A DNA stretch of 18,598 nucleotides from Methanospirillum hungatei. GTDB taxonomy: Archaea > Halobacteriota > Methanomicrobia > Methanomicrobiales > Methanospirillaceae. How positions within the stretch are numbered: position 1 is the stretch's first letter; every line of letters begins with the position of its first letter. Under the pieces are notes generated by a model, which did no database searches, was not told the DNA's origin, and saw nothing but the letters and a program-made list of their open reading frames with translations. This document shows, one piece after another, positions 6,736 to 15,635 of this stretch. A program made the position numbers and the translations under genes. The stretch spans positions 1 through 18,598 of the forward strand of contig NZ_JAIWNS010000114.1 of assembly GCF_020216685.1 (NCBI RefSeq), given 5' to 3'.

Positions 6736-7307
6736 GCGGTCAGGATTCCTGGCTTCGGGCTGAGATGGGAGGAACAAAGCAGGCCTCTGTTATCTCAAAA
6801 CCTGAAGTCCTGATAGCTCTTTTGAAAAAGTCAAAACGACCCCTGATAATTATCGGTCATGAAACCATCTCTGATAGTGTCAGGACCGACATCCTCATCA
6901 GGATGATCTCGGAATTTCAAAAAACCAAGGGCATACCAATACTAAGCACCTCTCATATCGCCGGACAGGTAATGGAACGGGGAGTAAAGATATCCGGTGT
7001 ATTAGGAAGCATGGAGATTATTGACCGGCTCAGGGACCCGACCTGGAAGGGACTTGATGGAAAGGGTCAGTATGACCTCGTCCTTAGTGCCGGGTTCTCC
7101 TATTCACTCGGGTGGCTGCTCTTCTCCGGATTAAAGCAGGGAGCACCGGAGACGAAAATCATCTCCCTGGATCCGAAATATCATCCCCATGCCAGCTGGT
7201 CGTATGCAAATATGAAGACAGATTCCTGGAAAGCAGAGATAGAGCGACTAATTGAACTCCTGCATACAGAGAACACGCAGCAGAAAATGGAGGAGGCACA
7301 TGTTTGA
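6732..7307 (+). CDS. cdhB: acetyl-CoA decarbonylase/synthase epsilon subunit
   Basis: Small subunit of the alpha2-epsilon2 CO dehydrogenase component of archaeal ACDS, with no catalytic metal site of its own. It has an NAD/FAD-binding-like Rossmann (DHS) fold and may stabilise or tune electron transfer. The 191 residues fit the family's 165-190 or slightly more. Recognisable segments are KRPLIIIGHE (residues 34-43), a strand with the glycine turn of the fold, and the YDLVLSAGFSYSLGW block (114-128) typical of CdhB. It also has the KIISLDPKYHPHASWSYAN block (142-160). It has no cysteine. The GTG start at 6732 overlaps the cdhA stop (GTGA), with GGAGGT at 6721-6726 in front. Its end overlaps cdhC by 8 bp. 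Identification rests on these segments and on position between cdhA and cdhC; both agree. Confidence 0.93.
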   Translation: MSGQDSWLRAEMGGTKQASVISKPEVLIALLKKSKRPLIIIGHETISDSVRTDILIRMISEFQKTKGIPILSTSHIAGQVMERGVKISGVLGSMEIIDRLRDPTWKGLDGKGQYDLVLSAGFSYSLGWLLFSGLKQGAPETKIISLDPKYHPHASWSYANMKTDSWKAEIERLIELLHTENTQQKMEEAHV

Positions 7308-8703
7308 AGATATCCCGGTAGAAGTAGGCCTTGTACATGAAGGGGAGCGTATCAGAAAAGAGGATATGCGGGTAGAACTTGGCGGTCCGAAGGTATCCGA
7401 AAAGTTTGAACTCGTCCTCGTGAAAAAGCCCGATGAGATAACTGATGGAAAGATATCGGTTATCGGTCCTGACCTTGCTGACCTTGAAGAAGGGAAGAGT
7501 TATCCGTTTGGGATACTGGTAGAAGTTTCAGGGGAAAAGCTGGAAGATGATCTGGAAGGAGTCTTTGAACGCCGGATTCATGAATACCTGAATTATATCC
7601 AGGGTGTCATGCATCTGAATCAGCGGTACGATCTCTGGATGCGGGTCGGTAAAAAATCCTTTGCAAAAGGTCTGAACTCATTTCATCAGATTGGAAGTGC
7701 TCTTATCAGTTTATATCGGAGTGAACTTCCTATCATTGAGAAGATCCAGATAACCTTCTTCACCGGCGGAGAGGAGTTTCATAGTACCTATAATCTCGCC
7801 CGTGAGCGGTATGAAACACGCGATGCACGAGCCAGAGGTCTTCTAGATGAAGAGGTTGATACATTTTACGGATGTGCCCTCTGTCAGTCATTTGCCCCTT
7901 CACATATCTGTGTTATTACCCCCCAGCGATATGCCAACTGTGGAGCCATCAGCTGGTTTGACGGACGGGCAGCGGCCAGAATGGACCCTGAGGGACCTAT
8001 CTTCCCGATCGCAAAGGGGGAATATCTGGATTCTGAACATGGTGAATACTCCGGAGTGAATGAACACGCAACCAAGCGCTCAATGGGAGAGGTAAACCGG
8101 GTATGGCTCTATTCTGCATTCGGATATCCACATACCTCATGTGGCTGTTTTGAGGCAATTGCCTTTTACATTCCTGAAGTAGAAGGGTTTGGAATTGTTC
8201 ACCGCCGGTTTGCAGGACCCACGGTAAATGGTCTTCCGTTCTCTACCCTTGCAGACTCAACCGCCGGTGGACGTCAGGTCGAAGGATTCCACGGGATTTC
8301 TCTTGAATACATGCGGTCAGTGAAATTCCTGCAGGCAGATGGCGGATGGAATGCTATCGTCTGGATGCCGGCAGAGATTAAGGAGTTGCTGGACGGGATT
8401 ATTCCGGAAAATGTCGCACGGGCAATCGCAACCGAACAGGATGCCCTTGATATTGATACCCTCACGTCATTCCTTACTGCACACCACCACCCCGTTGTGT
8501 CAAAATGGATTCTTCCGGAAGACACAGAAGAAGAGACCTCACCGGATTATGGAACACCAGGGCCGGTTATGTCCATCGGAGAACTCCCACTCATGGCAGG
8601 TGGCGTAAAAATTATTCTGAAAAATGCAAAGATCTATGCTGAACGGATAATCATACAGCCTGCTGATAATAATAAAAAGAAACAGGGAGGGAAGAATGTC
8701 TGA
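7300..8703 (+). CDS. cdhC: acetyl-CoA synthase beta subunit (A-cluster subunit)
   Basis: Makes or cleaves the acetyl C-C and C-S bonds of acetyl-CoA at the Ni-Ni-4Fe-4S A cluster. The 467-aa protein has the short archaeal form without the bacterial N-terminal CO-tunnel domain. A-cluster ligands are visible as GCALCQSFAPSHIC (Cys192, Cys195, Cys204), Cys214 in YANCG, and the CGC pair Cys281/Cys283 that holds the distal nickel. Other conserved blocks are ITFFTGGEEFHSTY (151-164) and the GYPHTSCGCFEAIAFY region. I chose ATG 7300 because GGAGG at 7290-7294 precedes it at the right distance. The longer frame back to 7252 would add 16 basic residues that lack family similarity. It overlaps cdhB and cdhD by 8 bp each. 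The C-terminus is rich in Lys and Asn and probably flexible. Confidence 0.97.
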   Translation: MFEDIPVEVGLVHEGERIRKEDMRVELGGPKVSEKFELVLVKKPDEITDGKISVIGPDLADLEEGKSYPFGILVEVSGEKLEDDLEGVFERRIHEYLNYIQGVMHLNQRYDLWMRVGKKSFAKGLNSFHQIGSALISLYRSELPIIEKIQITFFTGGEEFHSTYNLARERYETRDARARGLLDEEVDTFYGCALCQSFAPSHICVITPQRYANCGAISWFDGRAAARMDPEGPIFPIAKGEYLDSEHGEYSGVNEHATKRSMGEVNRVWLYSAFGYPHTSCGCFEAIAFYIPEVEGFGIVHRRFAGPTVNGLPFSTLADSTAGGRQVEGFHGISLEYMRSVKFLQADGGWNAIVWMPAEIKELLDGIIPENVARAIATEQDALDIDTLTSFLTAHHHPVVSKWILPEDTEEETSPDYGTPGPVMSIGELPLMAGGVKIILKNAKIYAERIIIQPADNNKKKQGGKNV

Positions 8704-9949
8704 TCAGGAAAAGCCGGATATTAGTAGTATCATCAGGCTGCTCGGACCCGGCCTTGCTGAACTCCTCTCCGGACGGCAGATTGAACTTGAAAACGTAGAA
8801 CTGGAACTTGGAGAACTGGAACTCTGGATTCCGGTCGGGGGGATTTCTCCATCCATCTACCCGGCACCTGTACCTGGCGGTACTGGACAGATAGCACCAC
8901 AGGTACAACGACTGCCACGTCCGGATGACCTTATTTCAGAAAAATTCCTGATGGAACCTGATATATTTCCCGCCCAAATCAGAGAGATTACCCTTGGTGC
9001 CACCAAATCTGAAGGAGGAACACGGGGCAGCACTGTCACCGTCGGGGGTTCAACCTCCATTCCCTTTGTTCATCCCCAAACCCCGCCACCTCATCCTCCG
9101 GTCATCTCACTTGATGTCTTTGATACCCGGGTCCCGATGCCAAAGGCTCTCAAAAACCATCTGACTGAAGTCATTGACGATCCTGCAGCATGGGCGGAGA
9201 TGAATGTTGAGCAGTTCGGTGCAGACATGGTAACGGTACACCTCCTCTCAACCGATCCGCTCATTCAGAACAAATCTCCACGGGAAGCCTCAAAGACGGT
9301 AGAAGAAGTCCTGCAGGCTGTGGATATCCCGCTTATTATCGGCGGATGCGGAGATCCCAAAAAAGATGCAGAGACCTTTACCGAGATAGCCGAAATGGCA
9401 GAAGGTGAACGCCTGCTCTTAAATTCAGTAACTTCTGACATGGCAGATGCCAAGACACTTGAACCGGTATGCAAAGCAGCCGATAGATACGGCCATTGCC
9501 TTCTTGGATTCACCGGTCTTGACCTGAACAGTGCAAAGGAACTGAACCGGCGGATATATCAGTACTTCCCTCCGGAACGACTCCTCATGGACCTGACCAC
9601 AGTTGCTCTTGGATATGGACTTGAATACTCGTTCTCAATCCATGAACGTGCACGAATAGCTGCACTTATGGGGGATAAGGAACTCCAGCATCCGACGATT
9701 TCAGCATGCACAAATGCATGGTCAGCCCGTGAAGCATGGATGGATCTGGGTCCTGCATTTGGGAGGAATGATCTTCGGGGACCGTTATGGGAGACAATCG
9801 GAGGATTAACGCTGCTCCTCGCCGGGGTAGATCTCTTTTTAATGATGCATCCCCTGGCCGTATCAACGCTTCGTGATGTTGCCGGAAGACTCATGCAGCC
9901 AGGAGAGGTAAAGCCGGTTATGGCTGAATGGGCAGCACTGAAGATATGA
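8696..9949 (+). CDS. cdhD: corrinoid iron-sulfur protein small (delta) subunit
   Basis: The delta subunit pairs with CdhE as the corrinoid iron-sulfur protein, which carries the methyl group from tetrahydro(sarcina/methano)pterin to the A cluster of CdhC. The 417 residues form an N-terminal extension followed by a TIM barrel. The family block REITLGATKSEGG then TVTVGGSTSIPF spans about residues 96-124. The barrel starts at SLDVFDTRVPMPKAL (138-152), followed by IPLIIGGCGDPKKDAETF (about 214-231). The N-terminal extension includes an acidic Glu/Leu alternation (IELENVELELGELELW, 29-44), probably an interaction surface. A His/Pro-rich linker lies at 124-136. The ATG at 8696 follows CAGGGAGG (8683-8690), and overlaps the end of cdhC by 8 bp. 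Strong identification. Confidence 0.95.
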   Translation: MSDQEKPDISSIIRLLGPGLAELLSGRQIELENVELELGELELWIPVGGISPSIYPAPVPGGTGQIAPQVQRLPRPDDLISEKFLMEPDIFPAQIREITLGATKSEGGTRGSTVTVGGSTSIPFVHPQTPPPHPPVISLDVFDTRVPMPKALKNHLTEVIDDPAAWAEMNVEQFGADMVTVHLLSTDPLIQNKSPREASKTVEEVLQAVDIPLIIGGCGDPKKDAETFTEIAEMAEGERLLLNSVTSDMADAKTLEPVCKAADRYGHCLLGFTGLDLNSAKELNRRIYQYFPPERLLMDLTTVALGYGLEYSFSIHERARIAALMGDKELQHPTISACTNAWSAREAWMDLGPAFGRNDLRGPLWETIGGLTLLLAGVDLFLMMHPLAVSTLRDVAGRLMQPGEVKPVMAEWAALKI

Positions 9950-9959
9950 GGTGGACAGG

Positions 9960-11390
9960 ATGAAAGAGGAACATAAAAAAAGTATTCGGGAGATCAGTCC
10001 GATTGATGTTTACAAACTCCTGCCACGGACGAATTGTGCAGAATGTGGGGAAGCCAACTGTATGGCCTTTGCAACCAAAGTGGTCAATGGTGAAGCAGTC
10101 ATTGAGGGATGCCCTCCCATTCTGACAAAAAGTTACGAAAAGGACCTTGGAAAACTTCAGGAATTACTTGCCCCACCTGTTCGTGTAGTCTATTTCGGAA
10201 CCGGACCAGACCAGCAGACTATAGGCGGAAAACATGTCTTGTACCGGCATGAATTCACCTATCAGAACCCCCCTCCGATAGCCATCGATATCTCTGATGA
10301 TATGGAGAATGAGCAGATTACTGCAAGGATTAATAAAATTCAGGATTTCTCATACACCTATATCGGAAGACCGCTCGCTCTTGATGCCCTGGCCGTCCGG
10401 TCAGTAACCCAAAGTCCGGACCGATATAAAGAGATTATTCAGCACATTTGCGGGCTCTGTAACCTTCCTCTGATTCTCTGCAGCACTGATCCGGCTATCA
10501 TAAAAGCGGGATTAACAGTATGTGCCGAGAGAAAACCGCTCATATTTGCCATCACCAAAGAGAACTGGAAAGAGATGGGTGAACTGGTTCTGGATTTCTG
10601 CTGTCCGGTAGTAGTATCAGCTCCTGGAGATCTTTCACTCCTCAGAACACTTGTCAGAACTCTTCAGGAATGGGGTATCGAAGATATGGTTCTGGACCCT
10701 GGTACATTCCACAGCGACCGGATTGGGCAGACGATTCATCTTTTTACCGCTCTTCGAAAAGCAGCGATTAAAGATTTCGACTCCCTCTCCGGATATCCGA
10801 TTCTGGGAACCCCGATATCAGTATGGAACGGTCAGGAATTATCCGACGATCTGAACCGCTGGCAGGAGGCATATCTTGCATCCATGCTCATCACCCGCTA
10901 TGCTGATCTCCTGATTATGCATAGTATTGAAGGGTGGGCTCTTCTTCCCCAACTTATCTGGCGGTTTGGTATCTACACAGATCCGCGAAAACCGGTATCA
11001 GTCGATGCCGGCGTCAGAACCTTTGGCAATCCTGATAAGAATTCTCCTGTTCTTATCACCTCAAATTATGCCCTGACCTTCTTTACCGTCGAGTCTGACA
11101 TTAAGGCAGCAAAGATAGACTGTTACCTTATTGTTATCGATACCGGTGGTCTCTCTGTTGAAGCAGCGGTTGCAGGGCGATATCTCACCGCTTCAAAAAT
11201 TGCTGAATCCCTCAAAGAATGGAAGGCAGACACACTTGTCTCCCACAAATATCTCATTATCCCCGGTCTTGCTGCCCGGTTATCAGGAGAGACCGAGGAA
11301 GAGACCGGATGGCGGGTCCTTGTCGGTCCACGGGATTCATCTGGTATCGGACAGATGATACGGGAACACTGGCCTCCTGCGGATGAATAA
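9960..11390 (+). CDS. cdhE: corrinoid iron-sulfur protein large (gamma) subunit
   Basis: Large subunit of the corrinoid iron-sulfur protein. It has an N-terminal 4Fe-4S domain that reduces the cobalt, a central TIM barrel, and a C-terminal B12-binding domain. The 4Fe-4S motif is TNCAECGEANC with a later EGC (Cys26, Cys29, Cys34, Cys51), the standard spacing of the family. The C-terminal part (KIDCYLIVIDTGGLSVEAAVAG region) is the corrinoid domain, which in this family binds cobamide base-off without the DxHxxG motif. The 476-aa length is normal. I prefer ATG 9960 over the in-frame GTG 9951. The GTG lies inside the sequence GAGGTGG (9948-9954), which is a good ribosome binding site for 9960. 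It follows cdhD by 10 bp. Confidence 0.95.
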   Translation: MKEEHKKSIREISPIDVYKLLPRTNCAECGEANCMAFATKVVNGEAVIEGCPPILTKSYEKDLGKLQELLAPPVRVVYFGTGPDQQTIGGKHVLYRHEFTYQNPPPIAIDISDDMENEQITARINKIQDFSYTYIGRPLALDALAVRSVTQSPDRYKEIIQHICGLCNLPLILCSTDPAIIKAGLTVCAERKPLIFAITKENWKEMGELVLDFCCPVVVSAPGDLSLLRTLVRTLQEWGIEDMVLDPGTFHSDRIGQTIHLFTALRKAAIKDFDSLSGYPILGTPISVWNGQELSDDLNRWQEAYLASMLITRYADLLIMHSIEGWALLPQLIWRFGIYTDPRKPVSVDAGVRTFGNPDKNSPVLITSNYALTFFTVESDIKAAKIDCYLIVIDTGGLSVEAAVAGRYLTASKIAESLKEWKADTLVSHKYLIIPGLAARLSGETEEETGWRVLVGPRDSSGIGQMIREHWPPADE

Positions 11391-11392
11391 TC

Positions 11393-13240
11393 GTGGCAAA
11401 TTCAATATCTATTCTTTTCCAGCCGATGAACCGGATGGTGACTGTCAAGGCCGGATCTACGGTTCTTGATGCTATCCGGGAAGCAGGGATTCAGTTTGAA
11501 GCTATCTGCGGGGGGAAGGGGACCTGTGGAAAGTGCCGGGTAATCAGGGTATCGGGGAAGATATCTGAAGAAGGATCCGTCTGTGCAAAGTTTCTTACCC
11601 TTGATGAACATCGGAAAGGGTACTGTCTGGCATGTCTGGTCAGGGTTTGGTCTGATGCGGTATTTACAATTCCCATTGAGAGCCGGATAGACACTCCCCA
11701 GATTCTCCTTGACGTGGCACGGACTATCGGCACGATAATCCCCTCTGTTCATAAATATCCGGTGGAGAAGATCACAACCGGCCCAACCGCAATACTCGGA
11801 CCTTCGATCAGGTTTACCGGGTATACCGGGACCAGACCGGTGATGACTAAAGAACAGCGAAATGTCATCATGCATACGTCTGGCCCCCTTACCGGAGTAA
11901 TTTCCCAGGATGGAGGGACAAGCAGACTGATCTGTATTGAAGAAGGAGATACGACCGGGAGTTTATTTGGCATAGCCCTGGACCTTGGGACCACCACCGT
12001 TGTCGGTCTTCTTATTGATCTCATCACCGGAGAGGTTATCAGACGGGCATCCACTCTGAACCGGCAGATAACTTTGGGAGAAGAGCTGGTTACCAGAATT
12101 GCCATCGGGAGAACTGAAGACGGACGAATGGATCTGCAAGCGGCAGCACTTGGAAGTATCAATGAAGTCATCCACAAGCTGACCAGGGATGCAGGTATCC
12201 AGGATACCACTATATATGACATCTGTATTGGTGGAAATACCGTAATGACCTGGCTTTTTACCGGCAAAGATCCGACTCCTCTGGAGTATGTGGATGCTCA
12301 TGTTTCAACCGACCCTATAATCCTGACAGCAAAAGAATGTGGAATTGCTATCGGGCCTGATGTGCTGGTATACTGTTTACCTGCCGTGAGCAGATTTGTC
12401 GGAGGTGATGCCATTGGAGATGTCCTGACTGCAGGGATGCACAAAAAAAAGGAGATATCTCTTCTTATTGACCTTGGAACCAATGGTGAGATTATCCTGG
12501 GAAACAAAGACTGGCTTGTCTCTACCTCATGTGCTTCAGGACCGGCTTTTGAGGGAGCAGGCATGCGATCAGGGATGCGGGCGATGAGAGGAGCAATCGA
12601 CGCTGTCAAAATTGCCCCTGATGGTCATGTCACCATTCATGTGATTGGAGATACAGAGCCCAAAGGAATATGTGGTTCAGGAATCATCGATATCGCTGCA
12701 GCAATGGCCCGTGCCGGCATCCTGGACTTTAGTGGGAAATTTATCGATTCTGCACCAGGTGTCAGAAAGGGAGAGAACGGGCTTGAATTCTTACTGGTTC
12801 CGGCTCATAAAACCGCTACCGGGAAGGATATTGTCATTACGAGTGAAGACATGGCTTATCTCATGGATTCGAAAGCTGCTGTCCTTGCCGCGATAACCGT
12901 CCTTCTCCAAAAATACCGGTTACAGCTTCATGATATACATAACGTGTACCTGGCAGGGGCATTCGGCTCATTTGGAAATATTGATCATCTCATATCATTT
13001 GGAATACTCCCGGAATTTCCAAGCGCAGATTTCCACCGGATAGGGAACGGTTCACTCGCTGGTGCATATGCCTGTCTCCTCTCCATTCATGCACGACGGG
13101 AAGCAACCGCTATTGCAGAAAAAATGGGATATATAGATCTTCTGGTGGATAATGACTTTATCGAAGAGTACTGGGCAGCACTCCGGATACCTGGAAAAGA
13201 AGAGTTGTTTCCCTCCGCATTCAAGCGGAAAGAGAGATAA
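11393..13240 (+). CDS. RACo-like 2Fe-2S/ASKHA corrinoid reductive-activation ATPase
   Basis: A 615-aa protein resembling RACo, the ATP-dependent activator that reduces inactive Co(II) corrinoid iron-sulfur protein to Co(I). The N-terminal 2Fe-2S ferredoxin domain has CGGKGTCGKC (Cys39, Cys45, Cys48) and LAC (Cys81), giving C-x5-C-x2-C-x(n)-C. An ASKHA-fold ATPase fills residues 192-605. Its phosphate motifs are IALDLGTTTVVG (194-205) and LLIDLGTNGEIILG (357-370). Also visible are IGGNTVMTWLFTG (279-291), GPAFEGAGMRSGMRA (383-397), ICGSGIIDIAAA (426-437) and a C-terminal AGAFGSFGNIDH block. GTG 11393 is the likely start, preceded by GGATGA, and the N-terminus then matches the ferredoxin fold. 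It begins 2 bp after cdhE, which encodes its expected substrate. Methanogen RamA proteins do a similar job for methyltransferase corrinoid proteins but carry a C-terminal ferredoxin instead. Family strong; substrate by context. Confidence 0.9.
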   Translation: MANSISILFQPMNRMVTVKAGSTVLDAIREAGIQFEAICGGKGTCGKCRVIRVSGKISEEGSVCAKFLTLDEHRKGYCLACLVRVWSDAVFTIPIESRIDTPQILLDVARTIGTIIPSVHKYPVEKITTGPTAILGPSIRFTGYTGTRPVMTKEQRNVIMHTSGPLTGVISQDGGTSRLICIEEGDTTGSLFGIALDLGTTTVVGLLIDLITGEVIRRASTLNRQITLGEELVTRIAIGRTEDGRMDLQAAALGSINEVIHKLTRDAGIQDTTIYDICIGGNTVMTWLFTGKDPTPLEYVDAHVSTDPIILTAKECGIAIGPDVLVYCLPAVSRFVGGDAIGDVLTAGMHKKKEISLLIDLGTNGEIILGNKDWLVSTSCASGPAFEGAGMRSGMRAMRGAIDAVKIAPDGHVTIHVIGDTEPKGICGSGIIDIAAAMARAGILDFSGKFIDSAPGVRKGENGLEFLLVPAHKTATGKDIVITSEDMAYLMDSKAAVLAAITVLLQKYRLQLHDIHNVYLAGAFGSFGNIDHLISFGILPEFPSADFHRIGNGSLAGAYACLLSIHARREATAIAEKMGYIDLLVDNDFIEEYWAALRIPGKEELFPSAFKRKER

Positions 13241-13268
13241 AATCGATAAACATCAGAGAATTTATCTC
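13234..13268. terminator. possible bidirectional terminator hairpin between convergent operons
   Basis: GAGATAAA at 13234-13241 pairs exactly with TTTATCTC at 13261-13268. An overlapping near-palindrome AAATCGATAAA / TTTATCTCGATTT spans 13240-13273. It sits exactly at the convergent ends of the cdh and mod operons, where a two-way terminator is expected. No T-run typical of intrinsic archaeal termination follows, so the call is tentative. Confidence 0.35.
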
Positions 13269-13272
13269 GATT

Positions 13273-13992
13273 TCATTGTTTCACACACGTATATGCATGC
13301 AGGTCTGGTTCAAATGACATATGAGAGAACTCCTCAATAGAACCCTCCCTGATTATCTTCCCCCTCTCAAGAAAGAGAAACCGATCTCCTATGGATGTCG
13401 CATCACGAATACTATGGGTCACCAGGATTGCCGGCTTTTGACTTTTCTTCAATATATCTCTCAGTTCATATCGCATCTGTTCCCGTGTCCGCATATCCAG
13501 GGCCGAAAATGGCTCATCCAGAAGCATAAGGTCAGGATTTATAATGAGGGCTCGCGCTAGGGCAACCCGTTGCTGTTGTCCACCGGAGAGATCAGTGACA
13601 GGAAATTTTGCAAGACTTGTGAGATTGCATGTTTCCAACCATTCATGAACCCTCTTGTGAATGATCTCTTTTAAAAACCCTCTGCAGGTGAGTGAAAATC
13701 CAATATTTTCTTCAACCGTCATATGGGGAAATAAGGCATAATTCTGAAATACATACCCGATATTTCTCTCCTCGGTCGGAACATTGATTCCTGAATCTGA
13801 ATTATACAATATATGCGAATTAAGAGAAATTAACCCCCCATCAGGTTCCAGAAGACCGGATATCATAGATATCAACGAAGTTTTTCCTGCTCCGTTCTCT
13901 CCAAAAAGGACCAGAATTTCACCAGGATCTACCTGTAATGATATCTGAAGTCCAAAATCACGTAATTGTTTATTCACCCTGACATTCAGCAT
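13273..13992 (-). CDS. modC: molybdate/tungstate ABC transporter ATP-binding protein
   Basis: Cytoplasmic ATPase that powers import through ModB. Starting from the ATG at 13990-13992 the protein has 239 residues. That start is preceded by GGAGG at the right spacing and overlaps the end of modB by 7 bp. The longer reading frame from 14049 would add 19 residues with no ribosome binding site. Motifs counted from 13992 are Walker [10 protein letters not shown] (about 33-41), the Q-loop in [12 protein letters not shown], the ABC signature [15 protein letters not shown] (about 134-148), Walker [13 protein letters not shown] and the switch His in LVTHSIRD. It lacks the C-terminal Mo-binding (TOBE) regulatory domain of bacterial ModC, which is common in archaea. 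Last gene of modABC. Molybdate is inferred from modA, modB and the adjacent nif genes; sulfate-type importers are close relatives. Confidence 0.9.
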   Translation of the reverse strand: MLNVRVNKQLRDFGLQISLQVDPGEILVLFGENGAGKTSLISMISGLLEPDGGLISLNSHILYNSDSGINVPTEERNIGYVFQNYALFPHMTVEENIGFSLTCRGFLKEIIHKRVHEWLETCNLTSLAKFPVTDLSGGQQQRVALARALIINPDLMLLDEPFSALDMRTREQMRYELRDILKKSQKPAILVTHSIRDATSIGDRFLFLERGKIIREGSIEEFSHMSFEPDLHAYTCVKQ

Positions 13993-14786
13993 ACCTGCCT
14001 CCGATCTGATAACACCCGAACCATAACGAGAATTATTACCGTGATCCATACTAAAATCACAGCTATGCTGATTGCCCCGTCCATATCGGTCTGGAGAAGT
14101 GAATAGATAGCAACCGGCATGGTCTGTGTCTTTCCGGGAATATTTCCAGCTATCATCATGGTTGCTCCAAATTCCCCGACAGCTCGTGCATATGTAAGCA
14201 TGATCCCGGATAAGATTCCCTTTCTGGCCAGAGGAAGAATAATTTTTATGATTATCTGAAAAGACGATGCGCCTAATGTTCTTCCTGCCTGATCATACAC
14301 TACAGGTACCATGACTATTGCATTTTTTGCCTGCCTGACATACAGTGGTCCGGCTACAAAGAGCTGCGCCAGAATAATCGCGGTTACGGTAAATAAAACC
14401 TGTATTCCGATTTCTGAAAGGAAAAAACCTAAAATCCCCTTTTTCCCAAAAAGAAGGAGAAGGGCTATGCCTGCTACAGCAGGTGGAAGGATTATTGGAA
14501 TATCCAGAATTGTCTCTACGATATCTTTCCCCGGGTATTCTTTTCTGGCCTGAATGTACGCAAGGGGAGTTCCAAATAAAACAATTACCACAGTAGTGAT
14601 AAAGGCGGTACCAAGGGAGAGTATAATTGCATGTATAATGAACGGGTCCTGTACGGTACTGAGAATAATCCCTGGTGAACATCTGAGCAGGAGTGAGATT
14701 ACCGGCAGGATAAAAAAAAAGACGGTGATGATACCTGCCAGTATGCCTCCTGCAATGACAATCCGGTTAATATTTATTGATTTCAT
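13986..14786 (-). CDS. modB: molybdate/tungstate ABC transporter permease
   Basis: A 266-aa inner-membrane permease. Hydrophobic stretches can be seen near residues 8-30, 50-75, 88-112, 130-150, 190-215 and 235-258, consistent with the six-helix ModB/WtpB type. The cytoplasmic EAA-like coupling motif that contacts ModC is visible as DQAGRTLGASSFQIIIKIILPLAR, here spanning about residues 164-188. A conserved GEFGATMMIAGNIPGKTQTM segment (residues 208-227) is typical of molybdate/tungstate/sulfate permeases. The ATG at 14786 overlaps the modA stop by 4 bp (ATGA) and the gene overlaps modC by 7 bp, so the three are translated together. Confidence 0.92.
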   Translation of the reverse strand: MKSININRIVIAGGILAGIITVFFFILPVISLLLRCSPGIILSTVQDPFIIHAIILSLGTAFITTVVIVLFGTPLAYIQARKEYPGKDIVETILDIPIILPPAVAGIALLLLFGKKGILGFFLSEIGIQVLFTVTAIILAQLFVAGPLYVRQAKNAIVMVPVVYDQAGRTLGASSFQIIIKIILPLARKGILSGIMLTYARAVGEFGATMMIAGNIPGKTQTMPVAIYSLLQTDMDGAISIAVILVWITVIILVMVRVLSDRRQVC

Positions 14787-15616
14787 GATTTTCGAGAGAC
14801 GGGTATGAACCCATATTGTATCAAAATTTCATCACCCTTTTCAGACATGAGAAGATCAACGAATTCTTGAGCCTTTTCCCGGTGAGTTGAATTCTTCAGT
14901 ATCCCGAGAGATAATTCAGGATATACCTCAATATCATCAGGAAGAGGAATTACCAAAATGTCCTTTTGCATAACGGGTGATATATCTGATGCATATCCAA
15001 TTGTTGCATCTGCCTCTCCGAGAATAAGCGTATGTATTGCCCCGGAAGCAGACGGGCTTTCAATAATTATATTATCTTCAAATTTTTTTCGGATATCCGG
15101 ATTATATCTTCCTAATTTTTCTGCATTTTCAAGTAATTTTTCGGTATAGCCCCTTAAGGGAGCATTTTTCACGGTGGTGACCAGTTTTACGCCGGGTTTT
15201 ATCAGATCTGAAATCTGCAGGATGTTTTTTGGATTCTCTCTCGGTACAAGAATGGCCAGGGAATTTTTTGCAAACACAGACACATCTCTTGGATCAAGAA
15301 GACCAGCAGTCATTATATTGTCAATATTATCGCGAGATGCTGAAAGAAAAAGGTCTGAATCAGCACCCTCACGAATCTGATTTTCCAACATACCAGCATT
15401 AGCCGAATTGATTATTATCATAACTCCCGGATTTTTTGCAGCATATTGTTGCTTTAGATCATCCACTACTCCATTCAATATTGTTGATGAAAAAATTACA
15501 ATCTCATCCTGATTCTCATCGCCATTACAATATTGACTGGTAATTATCAGGATTATTATGAGAATACAGACCTTCCTGCACGTCATGTTCTGTATTATAC
15601 GATTATTTCCAATCAT
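14783..15616 (-). CDS. modA: molybdate/tungstate ABC transporter substrate-binding protein
   Basis: Extracytoplasmic binding protein that captures the oxyanion and delivers it to ModB. The 277 residues start with a basic segment and a hydrophobic core (VCILIIILIITS, residues 16-27), a signal peptide or membrane anchor. A Cys at residue 30 could be lipidated, but the flanking residues do not make a good lipobox. The mature part has the family pattern. An IVIFSSTILNGVVDDL strand-loop (about 39-54) holds one Ser of the binding pocket. Further on are a DLFLSAS segment (88-94), NSLAILVPRENP (118-129) and GEADATIGYASDISPV (203-218). Start at 15616 rather than Met11 because GGATGG precedes it weakly while Met11 has nothing. 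First gene of modABC, divergent from nif. Whether it prefers molybdate, tungstate or both cannot be told from sequence. Confidence 0.88.
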   Translation of the reverse strand: MIGNNRIIQNMTCRKVCILIIILIITSQYCNGDENQDEIVIFSSTILNGVVDDLKQQYAAKNPGVMIIINSANAGMLENQIREGADSDLFLSASRDNIDNIMTAGLLDPRDVSVFAKNSLAILVPRENPKNILQISDLIKPGVKLVTTVKNAPLRGYTEKLLENAEKLGRYNPDIRKKFEDNIIIESPSASGAIHTLILGEADATIGYASDISPVMQKDILVIPLPDDIEVYPELSLGILKNSTHREKAQEFVDLLMSEKGDEILIQYGFIPVSRKS

Positions 15617-15635
15617 TTATTTCCATCCAAATTTT

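Noticed and set aside
7252..7299. 16-residue N-terminal extension of CdhC
   Set aside because: It overlaps the cdhB coding end in another frame and lacks family similarity; GGAGG before 7300 fixes the start.
11749..12267. 172-codon open frame on the minus strand inside the RACo-like gene
   Set aside because: Antisense to a conserved gene; its Ser/Val/Pro/Ile-rich composition is what the complement of the coding strand would give.
13993..14049. 19-residue N-terminal extension of ModC
   Set aside because: It overlaps the end of modB, and the ATG at 13992 has GGAGG at the right distance and starts the normal ABC ATPase fold.
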